NCBI RefSeq assembly: GCF_000020365.1
Contig: NC_012108.1
Span: 4,038,001 to 4,102,000, forward strand
Length of the DNA: 64,000 nt
Direction of reading: 5' to 3'
From: Desulforapulum autotrophicum HRM2
GTDB lineage: Bacteria > Desulfobacterota > Desulfobacteria > Desulfobacterales > Desulfobacteraceae
Each line of letters starts with the position of its first letter. Position 1 is the stretch's first letter. Shown here piece after piece: positions 18,615-27,801 of this stretch. The notes below the pieces were generated by a model that did not search any database, had not been told where the DNA came from, and saw only the letters and a list, made by a program, of their open reading frames with translations. The translations under genes were made by a program, and so were the position numbers.

Positions 18615-19557
18615 CCCCATAGCGCCCATCGACCTAACAAAAATAACCACCTACAGCGTAAAAGACCGAAAGAGTAAAGTAAACGCCCGGGATTTTTCAA
18701 AACCCTGGATTGCCGGAGGCAGCTTTTCCCAGTTCCTTTCAACCCTTCCAGCAATCCTTGCCGGAAACGACCTTATTGAAGTCATCCAGGCAATTTCACA
18801 GGCAAAGATCAACAATGCGCCGATCTGTCTTGCCATGGGCGCCCATGTGATCAAAGTGGGTCTTAACCCCATCCTCATCGACCTCATGGAACGCGGGCTC
18901 ATGTCCATGCTCTCCATGAACGGTGCCGGAATTATCCACGACCTGGAGGTGGCGCTCACCGGCAAAACCTCGGAGGATGTTGCTGCCTCCATTGGAGACG
19001 GGGGGTTTGGCATGGCAGCAGAGACATCGATTCTTCTGAGTCGGGCCATCAAGGAGGCGGCCGACCAGGGTAAGGGCCTTGGACAGGCTGTTGGGGATTT
19101 CATCAACAACGAACGAATGCCATTCAAGGATAAAAGCCTTACAGCCACGTGTGCACGGCTTGGCATCCCGGTCACCGTCCATGTGGCAATGGGGACCGAC
19201 ATCATTCACATGCACCCGGATTTTGATCCTGCTGCCTGCGGGGCTGCCTCCCACCTTGATTTTAGAATCTTTGCCGCAATGGTAGCCACCCTTGAAAAAG
19301 GGGTCTTTATCAATGCCGGATCTGCTGTGATTCTGCCGGAAGTGTTCCTCAAGGCCCTGACCGTTGCCAGAAACCTCGGATACAGGCCGCAAAATTTCAC
19401 CACGGTGAACCTTGATTTCATCCGCCATTACCGCCCCATGACCAATGTGGTGAATCGGCCCACACTCAAGGGAGGTAAAGGCTACAGCATCGTCGGCCAC
19501 CATGAACTCCTGATCCCCTTGATTGCCGCAGGGGTGATTGAAAATCTGGGGACATGA
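18607..19557 (+). CDS. Conserved protein of unknown function (deoxyhypusine-synthase-like pattern)
   Basis: 316-residue soluble protein. I recognise the sequence type but not a proven function. Notable conserved-looking blocks are MGAHVIKVGLNPILIDLMERG, MNGAGIIHDLEVAL, FGMAAETS, VHVAMGTDIIHMHP, AGSAVILPEVFLKAL and GGKGYSIVGHHE. The order of a G-A-H block, a NGAG-IHDLE block and a GTDIIH block is reminiscent of the Rossmann-like deoxyhypusine synthase superfamily, but the hallmark lysine is not identifiable by eye. It starts inside gmhA (8-nt overlap), so it is co-translated with a heptose-biosynthesis gene. Confidence 0.7.
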   Translation: MDSPIAPIDLTKITTYSVKDRKSKVNARDFSKPWIAGGSFSQFLSTLPAILAGNDLIEVIQAISQAKINNAPICLAMGAHVIKVGLNPILIDLMERGLMSMLSMNGAGIIHDLEVALTGKTSEDVAASIGDGGFGMAAETSILLSRAIKEAADQGKGLGQAVGDFINNERMPFKDKSLTATCARLGIPVTVHVAMGTDIIHMHPDFDPAACGAASHLDFRIFAAMVATLEKGVFINAGSAVILPEVFLKALTVARNLGYRPQNFTTVNLDFIRHYRPMTNVVNRPTLKGGKGYSIVGHHELLIPLIAAGVIENLGT

Positions 19558-19604
19558 ATCTGAAATCGATGAAATTAAGACGTCCCGGACCCGGCGAACT
19601 CCCC

Positions 19605-19633
19605 TTGCAAAACCAGGTAAAAACCTGTATAGT
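19605..19633 (+). promoter_or_regulatory. Promoter with palindromic spacer before fmdB-hemC
   Basis: TTGCAA (19605-19610) and TATAGT (19628-19633) are separated by 17 nt. The spacer contains a perfect 5-bp inverted repeat, CAGGTAAAAACCTG, at 19614-19627. A palindrome between the -35 and -10 boxes is a classic operator position. This is the only good promoter I find for the fmdB-hemC-cobA/hemD-moaA-GGDEF gene run. Confidence 0.5.
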
Positions 19634-19665
19634 TTTCTATTTTAAAAACAACAGAGGTGAAAAAA

Positions 19666-19905
19666 ATGCCCATATACGAATACAAGTGCAACAATTGCAA
19701 TCACTGCTTTGAGACCCTGGTCCTTGGCAGCGACAAGCCCGTTTGCCCGTCGTGCAAGAGCCCTGATCTGTCACGGCTCATATCCAAATGCGGTTTTGTC
19801 ACACGCTCCACCGGCTCGTCAGATGATTCTTCCGTGTCTGTTTCCTCCTCATCAGCATGCAGTGGATGTACTGCAACCAACTGCTCCTCATGCACCAGCG
19901 GATAG
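19666..19905 (+). CDS. FmdB family zinc-ribbon protein
   Basis: 79-residue regulatory-type zinc ribbon protein. It starts MPIYEYKCNNC and has two CxxC pairs (CNNC and CPSC), the FmdB/CxxC_CXXC_SSSS signature. The tail is Ser/Cys rich (about residues 55-79), also typical. The ATG at 19666 is 6-7 nt after GAGGTG; an in-frame GTG at 19657 overlaps that ribosome site and is rejected. It sits 5 nt ahead of hemC. Confidence 0.88.
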   Translation: MPIYEYKCNNCNHCFETLVLGSDKPVCPSCKSPDLSRLISKCGFVTRSTGSSDDSSVSVSSSSACSGCTATNCSSCTSG

Positions 19906-19910
19906 GACCC

Positions 19911-20834
19911 ATGAAAAAAACAATCAAAATTGGAACCCGTGGAAGCAAACTTGCCCTGTGGCAGGCTAACCATGTTAAGGACAGGATTGAGGATCAGTTT
20001 CCCGAGACTGAAGTCGAAATCATGACCATCAAAACAACCGGGGACATGATCGTTGACCGCCCCCTGTCCATGGTCGGAGGCAAGGGACTGTTTGTCAAGG
20101 AGATTGAAAAGGCGCTTCTTGAGTCAACGATCGACATGGCGGTCCACAGCATGAAAGACATGCCGGGTGAACTGCCGCCGGGTCTTGTCATTGGTGCCGT
20201 GCCTGCGAGGGAAAACCCCTTTGACGTGCTGATCTCCAACAACAATCTCTCCCTGGCAGACCTCCCTAAAGGGGCAAGGATCGGAACCAGCAGCCTCAGG
20301 CGGGCATCCCAGATCAAACATGCCAGGCCCGATATTGAGACCGCCTCCATACGGGGTAATCTTGATACAAGGCTTAAAAAACTTGCCGCAGGCGAGTTCG
20401 ACGCCACCCTGCTTGCCGCAGCAGGACTGATCCGCCTTGGAATGAAAACAGTCATCACCCAGTACTTTGACGAGACCATCATGATCCCCGCCGTGGGCCA
20501 GGGAGCCCTGTGCATCGAGTCACGGCAGGAAGACCTGGACATCGCCCCAGTGCTCGCCTTTCTCAACCATGGGGAAACCCACACCGTTGTCTCAGGTGAA
20601 CGCGCCTTTTTAAGACGCCTTGATGGAAGCTGCCACATTCCCGTTGCCTGTTTTGGAAGGCTTGAAGATCACCGGGTGATCCTCACGGGGCTGGTTGCTT
20701 CTGAAGACGGCAGGACCATACTCAAAGAGACGGTCGCAGGCACACCTGAAGACCCTCAAAAGGCGGGCATTGCCCTTGCCGAGACGCTCCTTTCAAAGGG
20801 TGCCGATAAAATTCTGGAGAATTTAAACAGCTGA
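19911..20834 (+). CDS. hemC: Hydroxymethylbilane synthase (porphobilinogen deaminase)
   Basis: Polymerises four porphobilinogens to hydroxymethylbilane. The 307-residue protein starts KTIKIGTRGSKLALWQ and has MKDMPGELP, IGTSSLRRASQI, RGNLDTRL and GQGALCIE. The Cys of LDGSCHIPVA carries the dipyrromethane cofactor. An AGGA site 3 nt before the ATG at 19911 and the match to family N-termini decide the start. The stop overlaps the cobA-hemD ATG (TGATG). Confidence 0.96.
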   Translation: MKKTIKIGTRGSKLALWQANHVKDRIEDQFPETEVEIMTIKTTGDMIVDRPLSMVGGKGLFVKEIEKALLESTIDMAVHSMKDMPGELPPGLVIGAVPARENPFDVLISNNNLSLADLPKGARIGTSSLRRASQIKHARPDIETASIRGNLDTRLKKLAAGEFDATLLAAAGLIRLGMKTVITQYFDETIMIPAVGQGALCIESRQEDLDIAPVLAFLNHGETHTVVSGERAFLRRLDGSCHIPVACFGRLEDHRVILTGLVASEDGRTILKETVAGTPEDPQKAGIALAETLLSKGADKILENLNS

Positions 20835-22375
20835 TGGAAACAAACAAAGGCAAAGTATATCTGATCGGTGCAGGTCCCGGAGATCCTGGTCTCCTGACCA
20901 TCAAGGGCATGGAAACCATCCAGCGGGCAGATGTGGTCGTCTACGACTACCTGGCAGCCCCAGCCCTTTTATCCTACGCAAGACCCGACGCTGAGATCAT
21001 ATACGTGGGCAAAAAGGGAGGAGACCACACCCTGACCCAGGACAAAATCAGCGATCTGCTTGCAGACCTGGGCAAAAAGGGAAAAATTGTTGCAAGACTC
21101 AAGGGGGGGGATCCCTTCATCTTTGGCCGGGGTGGTGAAGAGGCAGAGGTTCTCATTGATGCAGGGGTTGAATTTGAGATCATCCCGGGCGTCACGTCTG
21201 CCATTGCAGCTCCGGCCTATGCCGGCATCCCCCTGACCCACAGGGAACACGCCTCGTCGGTATCGATCATTACCGGCCATGAGGACCCCCTGAAGCAGGA
21301 GAGCAGCATACAATGGGACTGCCTTGCCCGAAGCAATGCCACCCTGGTCTTTCTCATGGGGGTCAAGAACCTCTCCAGCATCACGGGTAACCTCATCAAG
21401 GCCGGCAAGAGCGGCAATACCCCTGTGGCCCTTGTCCGCTGGGGAACAACAGCCCTTCAGCAGACCGTGACAGGCACCCTTGATACCATTGTCGCCGATG
21501 TTGAAAAAGCTGGATTGAAATCGCCTGCCATCATTGTTGTGGGCAGCGTGGTAACCCTCAGGGAAAAAATGAACTGGTTTGAATCCCGACCGTTGCTTGG
21601 CAAAACCATTGTCGTTACCCGGGCAAGGGTACAGGCAAGTGAGCTTGTGGGAAGCCTGTCCGCCCTTGGGGCCAGGTGCATAGAGATCCCCACCATTCAG
21701 GTGGTGCCTCCCAGAGATCCGGCTCCCCTGGTCAATGCCGTCAAAAACCTGTCCGATTTTGACTGGGTGGTATTCACCTCTGTCAACGGGGTAAAACTGT
21801 TCTTTAAAACCCTGTATGGCGAGCAGATGGATGTGCGTGCCCTGGGAGGGCTTAAATTTGCCTGCATCGGTCCTGCAACCAAGGCAGAACTTTTTGTCCA
21901 CGGAATTGTTTCAGATATCCTTCCCAAAACCTACATGGCCGAATCGGTTGTGGAGGCATTTTCAAATGTCGAAATTCAGGGGAAACGGGTGCTTCTGCCA
22001 AGGGCAAAACAGGCACGAACCATCCTTCCTGAAGAACTCGATAAATTAGGTGCCCGGGTAACGGAAGTAACGGCCTATGAAACCATCGCAGAACATTTGG
22101 ATGAGGCTGAACTTGCAAGGCTCGTTGCCGAGTCAAAGGTGGATATAGTCACCTTTACAAGCTCATCAACGGTCGAAAACTTCAAGCGTCTTGTAATGGA
22201 CAAAAAAGTCCTTGAAATGGGACCGGAGGTCATTGCCGCCTGCATTGGCCCCATTACTGCCGAAACGGCAGCCTCCCTGGGAATCAGGCCTGACATCGTC
22301 GCAACCGAGTTTACGATTCCAGGGCTTGTGGATGCCATTGTTGCCCATGTTAAAAACCAAAGGTGCACCCAATGA
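20834..22375 (+). CDS. cobA-hemD: Uroporphyrinogen-III C-methyltransferase / uroporphyrinogen-III synthase fusion
   Basis: 513-residue fusion. The N-terminal CobA domain (about 1-245) makes precorrin-2 and shows VYLIGAGPGDPGLLT, RLKGGDPFIFGRGGEE and VALVRWGTT. The C-terminal HemD domain (about 255-513) cyclises hydroxymethylbilane and shows TRARVQASELV, FTSVNGV and FTSSSTVENF. Placed directly after HemC, it channels tetrapyrrole towards precorrin-2, feeding sirohaem, cobalamin and, in sulfate reducers, the sirohaem-dependent haem route. ATGA overlap with moaA. Confidence 0.95.
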   Translation: METNKGKVYLIGAGPGDPGLLTIKGMETIQRADVVVYDYLAAPALLSYARPDAEIIYVGKKGGDHTLTQDKISDLLADLGKKGKIVARLKGGDPFIFGRGGEEAEVLIDAGVEFEIIPGVTSAIAAPAYAGIPLTHREHASSVSIITGHEDPLKQESSIQWDCLARSNATLVFLMGVKNLSSITGNLIKAGKSGNTPVALVRWGTTALQQTVTGTLDTIVADVEKAGLKSPAIIVVGSVVTLREKMNWFESRPLLGKTIVVTRARVQASELVGSLSALGARCIEIPTIQVVPPRDPAPLVNAVKNLSDFDWVVFTSVNGVKLFFKTLYGEQMDVRALGGLKFACIGPATKAELFVHGIVSDILPKTYMAESVVEAFSNVEIQGKRVLLPRAKQARTILPEELDKLGARVTEVTAYETIAEHLDEAELARLVAESKVDIVTFTSSSTVENFKRLVMDKKVLEMGPEVIAACIGPITAETAASLGIRPDIVATEFTIPGLVDAIVAHVKNQRCTQ

Positions 22376-23346
22376 GCTTTCATTCCAAGGTGAACTATCT
22401 TCGTATCTCAGTCACAGACCGGTGTAACCTGGCCTGCTGCTACTGTGTGCCAAAAGATCAATTACCGCTGCTCACCCATAGGGATATTGCAAGGTACGAA
22501 GAGATACTGAGAATCATCCAGATATCGTGCCGACTTGGCATTACCAAGGTTAGAATCACCGGAGGAGAGCCCCTTGTTCGAAGGGGTATCGTCGATTTCA
22601 TCGAAACAGTTGCAAAACTTGAGGAGATCCAAGATCTCTCCATCACCACCAACGGGGTACTTCTTCAGAAAAATGCCCATGCCCTGAAGGCCGCTGGACT
22701 CAACCGCATCAACATCAGCCTGGATACCCTCAAACCCGAGCGGTTCCAGCAGATCACAGGCAAAGACCTCTTTAATCAGGTGTGGAAGGGCATCATGGAG
22801 GTTACGGCCCAGGGATTTTCTCCAATCAAGCTCAACACCGTCATCATGAAGGGAACAAACGATGATGAGATTGATGCCCTGGCAGGCCTGACCCTTGAGT
22901 ATCCCTTTCATATACGATTCATCGAGTACATGCCCATGGGGAATGCTGCCATGGACCTGGGACAGCAGGTGTTGATCCCTGAAATCAGGAACACGATTGA
23001 GCACACCTTTGGCCCGCTTCAACCCGTTGAAAGAGACTTGAATGACGGCCCTGCACGGCGTTTCAAAATACCTGGTGCCAAGGGTGAAATCGGATTTATC
23101 TCACCTGTAAGTTCCCATTTCTGCCATGAATGCAACCGCCTGAGACTCACTTCATCGGGCGCCATCAGACCCTGCCTCCTCAACAACCTTGAATATGATA
23201 TCCTGACACCCCTGAGAGCCGGTGCAACAGACGATGAACTTTCGTCAATCATCAAAAAGGGCATCCGGAACAAACCGGGGTCACACAACCTGGGAACCGA
23301 CAATTTCACCCGGATCGACAGCCAGATGTTTTCCATTGGCGGCTGA
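22372..23346 (+). CDS. moaA: GTP 3',8-cyclase MoaA
   Basis: Radical SAM enzyme starting molybdenum cofactor synthesis. The 324-residue protein has the N-terminal SAM cluster motif DRCNLACCYC (CxxxCxxC), TGGEPLVRRG, the C-terminal second cluster CHECNRLRLTSSGAIRPC, and the essential C-terminal Gly-Gly. It starts on ATGA overlap with cobA-hemD, preceded by AGGTG. Its product serves molybdenum/tungsten enzymes. No Moco riboswitch is possible in this coupled context. Confidence 0.96.
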   Translation: MSFHSKVNYLRISVTDRCNLACCYCVPKDQLPLLTHRDIARYEEILRIIQISCRLGITKVRITGGEPLVRRGIVDFIETVAKLEEIQDLSITTNGVLLQKNAHALKAAGLNRINISLDTLKPERFQQITGKDLFNQVWKGIMEVTAQGFSPIKLNTVIMKGTNDDEIDALAGLTLEYPFHIRFIEYMPMGNAAMDLGQQVLIPEIRNTIEHTFGPLQPVERDLNDGPARRFKIPGAKGEIGFISPVSSHFCHECNRLRLTSSGAIRPCLLNNLEYDILTPLRAGATDDELSSIIKKGIRNKPGSHNLGTDNFTRIDSQMFSIGG

Positions 23347-23366
23347 CCTTCCGGCAGGAAAGGTTT

Positions 23367-24395
23367 ATGAAAATTCCAGATGCGATTCTTGCAAGGCTTG
23401 CAGCAAACGAACAGGTCGCAAAAAAATTTCATCACATAGAGATAAGTGTTCTTACCATCCTCAACTTCCAGGATTTTTTCGAACAGCTTCTTACTAAGGT
23501 CGGTCAAACCTTCCAGATTCCCCATGTTTGGATATCCATTATCCAGGAAAGCGCCATTGCCGATCAGATCCTGGCAATGGAAGATTCCGCCGTCTTGAAG
23601 TCAAGCACCAGCTTCATCACACACAGCACGTTCCTGAGGCTGATCGGCTCGTACCGGCAGCCTCTCCTTGCCAATCAGAACCTGGATCGTTTTTCCCCCC
23701 TGGTTCCTCCCGAGGCACACTATGACATCGGCTCCATTGCCATTGCCCCCCTCTTTATAGACGGGGAATTAATAGGCAGCTTAAACCAGGCAGACCAAGT
23801 CTGCGACCGCTTCATGCCGGGGATAGATACAGACCTTCTGGCCCGTCTATCACTGAAAATATCCCTTTGCCTTTCCAATGTTGCCGCCCATGAAAAACTC
23901 AGGCACCTGGCCTTCCACGACCCCCTTACAGGCCTGTTAAACCGACGGGTAATGGAAACCATCCTGGAGCGTGAATTCGAGCGTGCAAAGCGATATTGCA
24001 CCCCCTTATCGGTTGTTTTCCTTGACCTTGACCATTTCAAACGTATCAATGACACCTTTGGCCACGACCAGGGAGACCGGGCTCTGGTCTGTTTTGCCCA
24101 AAGCCTTGGTGCTGCAAAAAGAGCAAATGATATAGTGGCAAGATTTGCCGGAGACGAATTTGTGGTGATCCTGCCATCCACTACCCGACAGGAGACCGAC
24201 AGCTACCTTGCAAGGCTGAATGCGCTCCTGGCACAGCAACCGGTAAAAGTCAATCAATCGTGTTTCCAAATTAATTTTTCCTGGGGTGTGGCCTCTATTT
24301 CAGATCTGGGGATCAACCGTTCTGCCGACCTACTAAGGCATGCCGACCAGCAGCTCTATGTGACCAAAAAAAACAAAAAGACCCTGTCAGGCTGA
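23367..24395 (+). CDS. GAF-like / GGDEF diguanylate cyclase
   Basis: 342-residue soluble protein. Residues about 20-180 form a DUF484/GAF-like sensor region (ILNFQDFFEQLL, IAPLFIDGELIGSLNQAD). Residues about 185-342 form a GGDEF domain: HDPLTGLLNRRVME, FLDLDHFKRINDTFGHDQGD, and the active-site loop RFAGDEFVV. The loop is A-GDEF, a variant found in active cyclases, so c-di-GMP synthesis is likely. It lies 20 nt after moaA. Its stop codon sits in the loop of the downstream terminator. Confidence 0.88.
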   Translation: MKIPDAILARLAANEQVAKKFHHIEISVLTILNFQDFFEQLLTKVGQTFQIPHVWISIIQESAIADQILAMEDSAVLKSSTSFITHSTFLRLIGSYRQPLLANQNLDRFSPLVPPEAHYDIGSIAIAPLFIDGELIGSLNQADQVCDRFMPGIDTDLLARLSLKISLCLSNVAAHEKLRHLAFHDPLTGLLNRRVMETILEREFERAKRYCTPLSVVFLDLDHFKRINDTFGHDQGDRALVCFAQSLGAAKRANDIVARFAGDEFVVILPSTTRQETDSYLARLNALLAQQPVKVNQSCFQINFSWGVASISDLGINRSADLLRHADQQLYVTKKNKKTLSG

Positions 24396-24413
24396 TTTAA
24401 CCTGAAAGGGTCT
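24379..24413. terminator. Bidirectional hairpin terminator between the GGDEF gene and rplQ
   Basis: Stem AGACCCTGTCAGG (24379-24391) pairs with CCTGAAAGGGTCT (24401-24413), about 12 bp with one mismatch, and has a 9-nt loop. An A-tract precedes it on the plus strand (a T-tract for minus-strand transcripts), and CTTGTTT follows it. It can end both the plus-strand hem/moa run and the minus-strand ribosomal cluster. The GGDEF stop codon TGA (24393-24395) lies in the loop. Confidence 0.85.
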
Positions 24414-24451
24414 CTTGTTTGTCGTTCGTGACGAATAATCAGCCCTGGGAA

Positions 24452-24814
24452 TTAGACTTCATCACAGATCAGTTCGATGGTCGTCATGGGGGCAGCATCC
24501 CCGGATCTCAGTCCGAGCTTGGTGATTCTCGTGTAACCGCCCTGACGTGATGCAAATTTTGAGGGAGCATCGTTAAACAGCTGATGGACCACATCCTTTT
24601 CCCTGATAATGGAAAAGGCCTGGCGCCGTGCATGAAGATCACCCCTTTTGGCAAGGGTAACCATCTTGTCTGCCAGTTTCCTGAGCTCTTTGGCTTTGGC
24701 CTCGGTTGTTTTAATGCTACTGTGTTTAAATAAAGAAGTGACCATGTTTCTAAACATGGCCTTTCTGTGGCTTGACGTACGGTTCAGTTTCGCGCCTGAT
24801 TTTCTATGTCTCAT
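24452..24814 (-). CDS. rplQ: 50S ribosomal protein L17
   Basis: 120-residue L17, last gene of the ribosomal cluster. It starts MRHRKSGAKLNRTSSHRKAM, the diagnostic N-terminus, with FKHSSIKTTEAKAKELR following. Its ribosome site AAGGAGAG is inside the rpoA 3' end, only about 8 nt separating rpoA stop from this start. The hairpin terminator lies about 40 nt downstream. Confidence 0.97.
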   Translation of the reverse strand: MRHRKSGAKLNRTSSHRKAMFRNMVTSLFKHSSIKTTEAKAKELRKLADKMVTLAKRGDLHARRQAFSIIREKDVVHQLFNDAPSKFASRQGGYTRITKLGLRSGDAAPMTTIELICDEV

Positions 24815-24822
24815 GGGGAATT

Positions 24823-25845
24823 TTACTCTCCTTCCTTAATTTGATCCTCTTCTGGAGGTTCAAATCCTTCCAGATCCATGCCCAAGCTTAAGTCCATGGA
24901 AGTAAGAACCTCTTTGATCTCGTTTAAGGATTTTCTTCCGAAGTTTTTGGTTTTGAGCATTTCATTGTCTGTTTTCTGAACAAGCTGATAGATCTTGAGA
25001 ATCTGAGCATTTTTAAGGCAGTTGGAGCTTCGTACAGACAGTTCCAATTCGTCAACACTTCTGTACAGGTTTTCGTTGAAATTTTTAGCTGCCCCCTCAT
25101 GCTCTTTTTCAACCAGCTCAGGTTCTATATCCTCATCAAAATTTATAAAGGGATTCATCTGCTCTTTCAGAATTTTGGCCGCATATGCAACAGAATCTTC
25201 AGGAGTGACACTGCCATCGGTCCATATTTCCATAGTAAGCTTGTCGTAATCGGTTTTTTGACCAATCCTGGACGCACCCACAACATACTTCACCCGCTTA
25301 ATGGGAGAAAAAACACTGTCAATGGGAATCGTTCCCACAGGGGCCTCGGGATCCTTGTTGGAAGCGGCCAGGGCATACCCTTTTCCGGTTTTAACAAGCA
25401 TGGTCATCATCAGTTCACCACCCTTGGAAACCGTTGCAATATGCTGCTCTGGATTAAGGATCTCGACACGGCCGTCACCACTGATAATATCTGCGGCCGT
25501 AACGAACTTCTCCCCCTTGACATTGATCGTCAGAATCTTGTCACCCGGATCGTCAAGCTTAAGTTTGACCTCTTTGAGGTTCATGATAATCTCAGAGACA
25601 TCTTCCCTGACATCTGAAACCACGCTGTACTCGTGGAGGGCTTCACTGAATTTAACAGATACAATGGCGGCTCCGTACAATGAAGAGAGAATAATTCTCC
25701 TAAGCGAGTTGCCGATTGTGATTCCATACCCCTTTTCCAGGGGCTCACATACAAATTTTCCGTATGTGGAGGTTGTGGTAACCGCAACCTTTTCAGGCAT
25801 GATAATCTCACGCCAGTTCATGTATACAAGTTCATCTGATGACAT
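24823..25845 (-). CDS. rpoA: RNA polymerase alpha subunit
   Basis: 340-residue alpha subunit. The N-terminal assembly domain shows [23 protein letters not shown] and, after a linker of about residues 232-255, the C-terminal domain shows [16 protein letters not shown] and [14 protein letters not shown], which contacts UP elements and activators. The start [20 protein letters not shown] extends about 16 residues beyond the usual one but follows AGGAG at a good distance. It occupies the usual alpha-operon position between rpsD and rplQ. Confidence 0.97.
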   Translation of the reverse strand: MSSDELVYMNWREIIMPEKVAVTTTSTYGKFVCEPLEKGYGITIGNSLRRIILSSLYGAAIVSVKFSEALHEYSVVSDVREDVSEIIMNLKEVKLKLDDPGDKILTINVKGEKFVTAADIISGDGRVEILNPEQHIATVSKGGELMMTMLVKTGKGYALAASNKDPEAPVGTIPIDSVFSPIKRVKYVVGASRIGQKTDYDKLTMEIWTDGSVTPEDSVAYAAKILKEQMNPFINFDEDIEPELVEKEHEGAAKNFNENLYRSVDELELSVRSSNCLKNAQILKIYQLVQKTDNEMLKTKNFGRKSLNEIKEVLTSMDLSLGMDLEGFEPPEEDQIKEGE

Positions 25846-25889
25846 TGTTTATCTCCTGGTATAATCTTACGGACAAACTTCATCCACCG

Positions 25890-26516
25890 CTATTTGGAGT
25901 AAAGCTCTACGATCAGCTGTTCCTGTATGGGCAGAGTGATATCCTCCCTGGCTGGCATCCCCTTCACCACACCTTTAAAACCATCTTTGTCAAGCTCGAG
26001 CCACTGGGGAACGCCTCGACGGACGACCGTGTCCAGCGAATCCGTAATGGCCTGAACTTTTTTGCTCTTTTCCTTGAGCTCAACCACGTCCCCGGCTTTG
26101 ATGATATATGAGGGAATATTCACCTTTTTACCATTAACGGTAAAATGGTTATGCCTGACAAAATGACGACCCTGGGTTCTGGAACTTGTAAAACCAAGCC
26201 GGAAAACAACATTGTCCAGGCGACGTTCAAGCAAACTTAAAAGGGTCTCACCGGTAATACCCTTGAGGGAATCGGCTTTTTTGAAGATGATGCGGAACTG
26301 TTTTTCTCCAATTCCATAGATTCGTCTCACCTTCTGCTTTTCACGGAGCTGAATTCCATAATCTGAATGCTTCATCCGCCTCTGGCCATGCTGCCCCGGG
26401 GGATAGCTCCTTCTGTCAAAACTGCATTTGTCTGAAAAGCAGCGATCGCCCTTTAAAAACAGTTTCATATTTTCGCGTCTGCATTGACGGCAGACAGATC
26501 CTCTATAACGTGACAA
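25890..26516 (-). CDS. rpsD: 30S ribosomal protein S4
   Basis: 208-residue S4, 16S rRNA primary binder. The N-terminus carries a zinc-binding cysteine set (CRQC and CFSDKC), so this is the C+ form. The S4 RNA-binding motif is at about residues 98-160 ([12 protein letters not shown]). The start codon is TTG at 26516 with a strong AGGAGG site 6 nt upstream; no ATG or GTG fits. It follows rpsK by about 78 nt. Confidence 0.96.
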   Translation of the reverse strand: MSRYRGSVCRQCRRENMKLFLKGDRCFSDKCSFDRRSYPPGQHGQRRMKHSDYGIQLREKQKVRRIYGIGEKQFRIIFKKADSLKGITGETLLSLLERRLDNVVFRLGFTSSRTQGRHFVRHNHFTVNGKKVNIPSYIIKAGDVVELKEKSKKVQAITDSLDTVVRRGVPQWLELDKDGFKGVVKGMPAREDITLPIQEQLIVELYSK

Positions 26517-26594
26517 CGTCTTCCTCCTTTAAAAATCTTTTCACAGAATCCCCAACACCGAAAAAAGGGTCTTGGGGATCTTCAATAAACGGGA

Positions 26595-26990
26595 TCAGAC
26601 CCTTCTTCTTTTTGGGGGTCGGCATCCGTTGTGAGCAACAGGGGTAACATCTTTAATAAAAGAGATGTTAAAGCCCTGGGCATGGAGGGCTCTAAGAGCT
26701 GATTCCCTGCCTGCACCGGGTCCCTTTACATAGACACTGACATTTTTCATTCCGTGCTCCATGGCCTTTGCACCGGCATCTTCAGCAGCAAGTTTTGCCG
26801 CAAAAGGAGTGCTTTTTCTGGAACCTTTGAACCCCTGGATTCCAGAACTTGACCAGGAGATGGTGTTTCCGATCTCATCTGTGATGGTGACAATGGTGTT
26901 GTTAAATGTGCTCTGGATGTGTACCACACCAGTGGATATATTCTTCTTTACCCGTTTCTTGGTAACAGTTTTTTTTGACTTTTTCGCCAT
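26595..26990 (-). CDS. rpsK: 30S ribosomal protein S11
   Basis: 131-residue S11 of the platform. Characteristic blocks are [47 protein letters not shown] and the C-terminus [14 protein letters not shown] at 26990 is used because the in-frame TTG at 26999 is only 2 nt from the AGGAGG site. It follows rpsM by 50 nt. Confidence 0.97.
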   Translation of the reverse strand: MAKKSKKTVTKKRVKKNISTGVVHIQSTFNNTIVTITDEIGNTISWSSSGIQGFKGSRKSTPFAAKLAAEDAGAKAMEHGMKNVSVYVKGPGAGRESALRALHAQGFNISFIKDVTPVAHNGCRPPKRRRV

Positions 26991-27040
26991 TATGCGCAAT
27001 GCCTCCTGATTGGTAGGGCCATAGTTAACCCAAATTATCC

Positions 27041-27409
27041 CTACTTCTTCTTCTTGACAGCAGCTCGTTTAGGACCTTTTCGGGTCCTTGCATTGGTGCT
27101 GGTTCTCTGACCACGGCACGGCAAAGATTTTCTATGTCGAAGGCCACGGTAGCATCCCAAATCCATCAATCGCTTGATGTTCATGGAAATCTGGGTTCTT
27201 AGTTCACCCTCAACCTTGAAATCGCTGTCAATGACCTTTCTGATATCATTGACCTGCTCTTCTGTCAGGGCATCGGATTTAAGTGTGGGATTGATCCCAA
27301 CCTTTTCCAGTATCTGCTGGGATCGTGTTCTGCCGATCCCATAGATATAGGTTAGAGCGATCTCCACGTGTTTATTTCTTGGTAAGTCTACGCCTGCAAT
27401 TCGTGCCAC
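27041..27409 (-). CDS. rpsM: 30S ribosomal protein S13
   Basis: 122-residue S13 of the 30S head. It starts [26 protein letters not shown] and ends with a basic tail [17 protein letters not shown]. The start codon is GTG (27407-27409) with a G-rich site upstream. It follows rpmJ by 11 nt. Confidence 0.97.
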   Translation of the reverse strand: MARIAGVDLPRNKHVEIALTYIYGIGRTRSQQILEKVGINPTLKSDALTEEQVNDIRKVIDSDFKVEGELRTQISMNIKRLMDLGCYRGLRHRKSLPCRGQRTSTNARTRKGPKRAAVKKKK

Positions 27410-27420
27410 GCTTTTACCCC

Positions 27421-27534
27421 CTATCCCTGCCTCTGATTATGACGTTTAGTTATACAAATCACCCGAATAACACCTTTCCTACGAATGATCTTGCAATCTT
27501 TACAAATTTTTTTAACAGATGCTCTGACTTTCAT
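27421..27534 (-). CDS. rpmJ: 50S ribosomal protein L36
   Basis: 37-residue L36: [21 protein letters not shown], then [16 protein letters not shown]. The ligands Cys11, Cys14, Cys27 and His32 make the zinc-binding C+ form. AGGAG lies 8 nt before the ATG at 27534. It sits between infA and rpsM, its normal place. Confidence 0.95.
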   Translation of the reverse strand: MKVRASVKKICKDCKIIRRKGVIRVICITKRHNQRQG

Positions 27535-27582
27535 CTTATAATACTCCTGGGTAATCTCCCGACTGTTTTAGGAGACCCTAGT

Positions 27583-27801
27583 CTATTTATAGCGGTATGT
27601 AATCCTGCCCCGGCTCAGATCGTAAGGTGACATTTCAACAGTAACCTTGTCACCCGGCAGAATCTTGATAAAGTGCATTCTCATCTTGCCCGAAATATGT
27701 GCAAGGAGCTGATGCTTGTTTTCAAGCTCAACCTTGAACATGGCATTGGGCAGCGTTTCAAGCACTGTCCCTTCTACCTTTATGGGTTCTTCCTTTGCCA
27801 T
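27583..27801 (-). CDS. infA: Translation initiation factor IF-1
   Basis: 72-residue OB-fold protein that occupies the 30S A site during initiation. It begins [22 protein letters not shown] and has [19 protein letters not shown] and [11 protein letters not shown]. It lies 55 nt after secY. In many bacteria adk and map separate these two genes; here both are missing. Confidence 0.97.
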   Translation of the reverse strand: MAKEEPIKVEGTVLETLPNAMFKVELENKHQLLAHISGKMRMHFIKILPGDKVTVEMSPYDLSRGRITYRYK

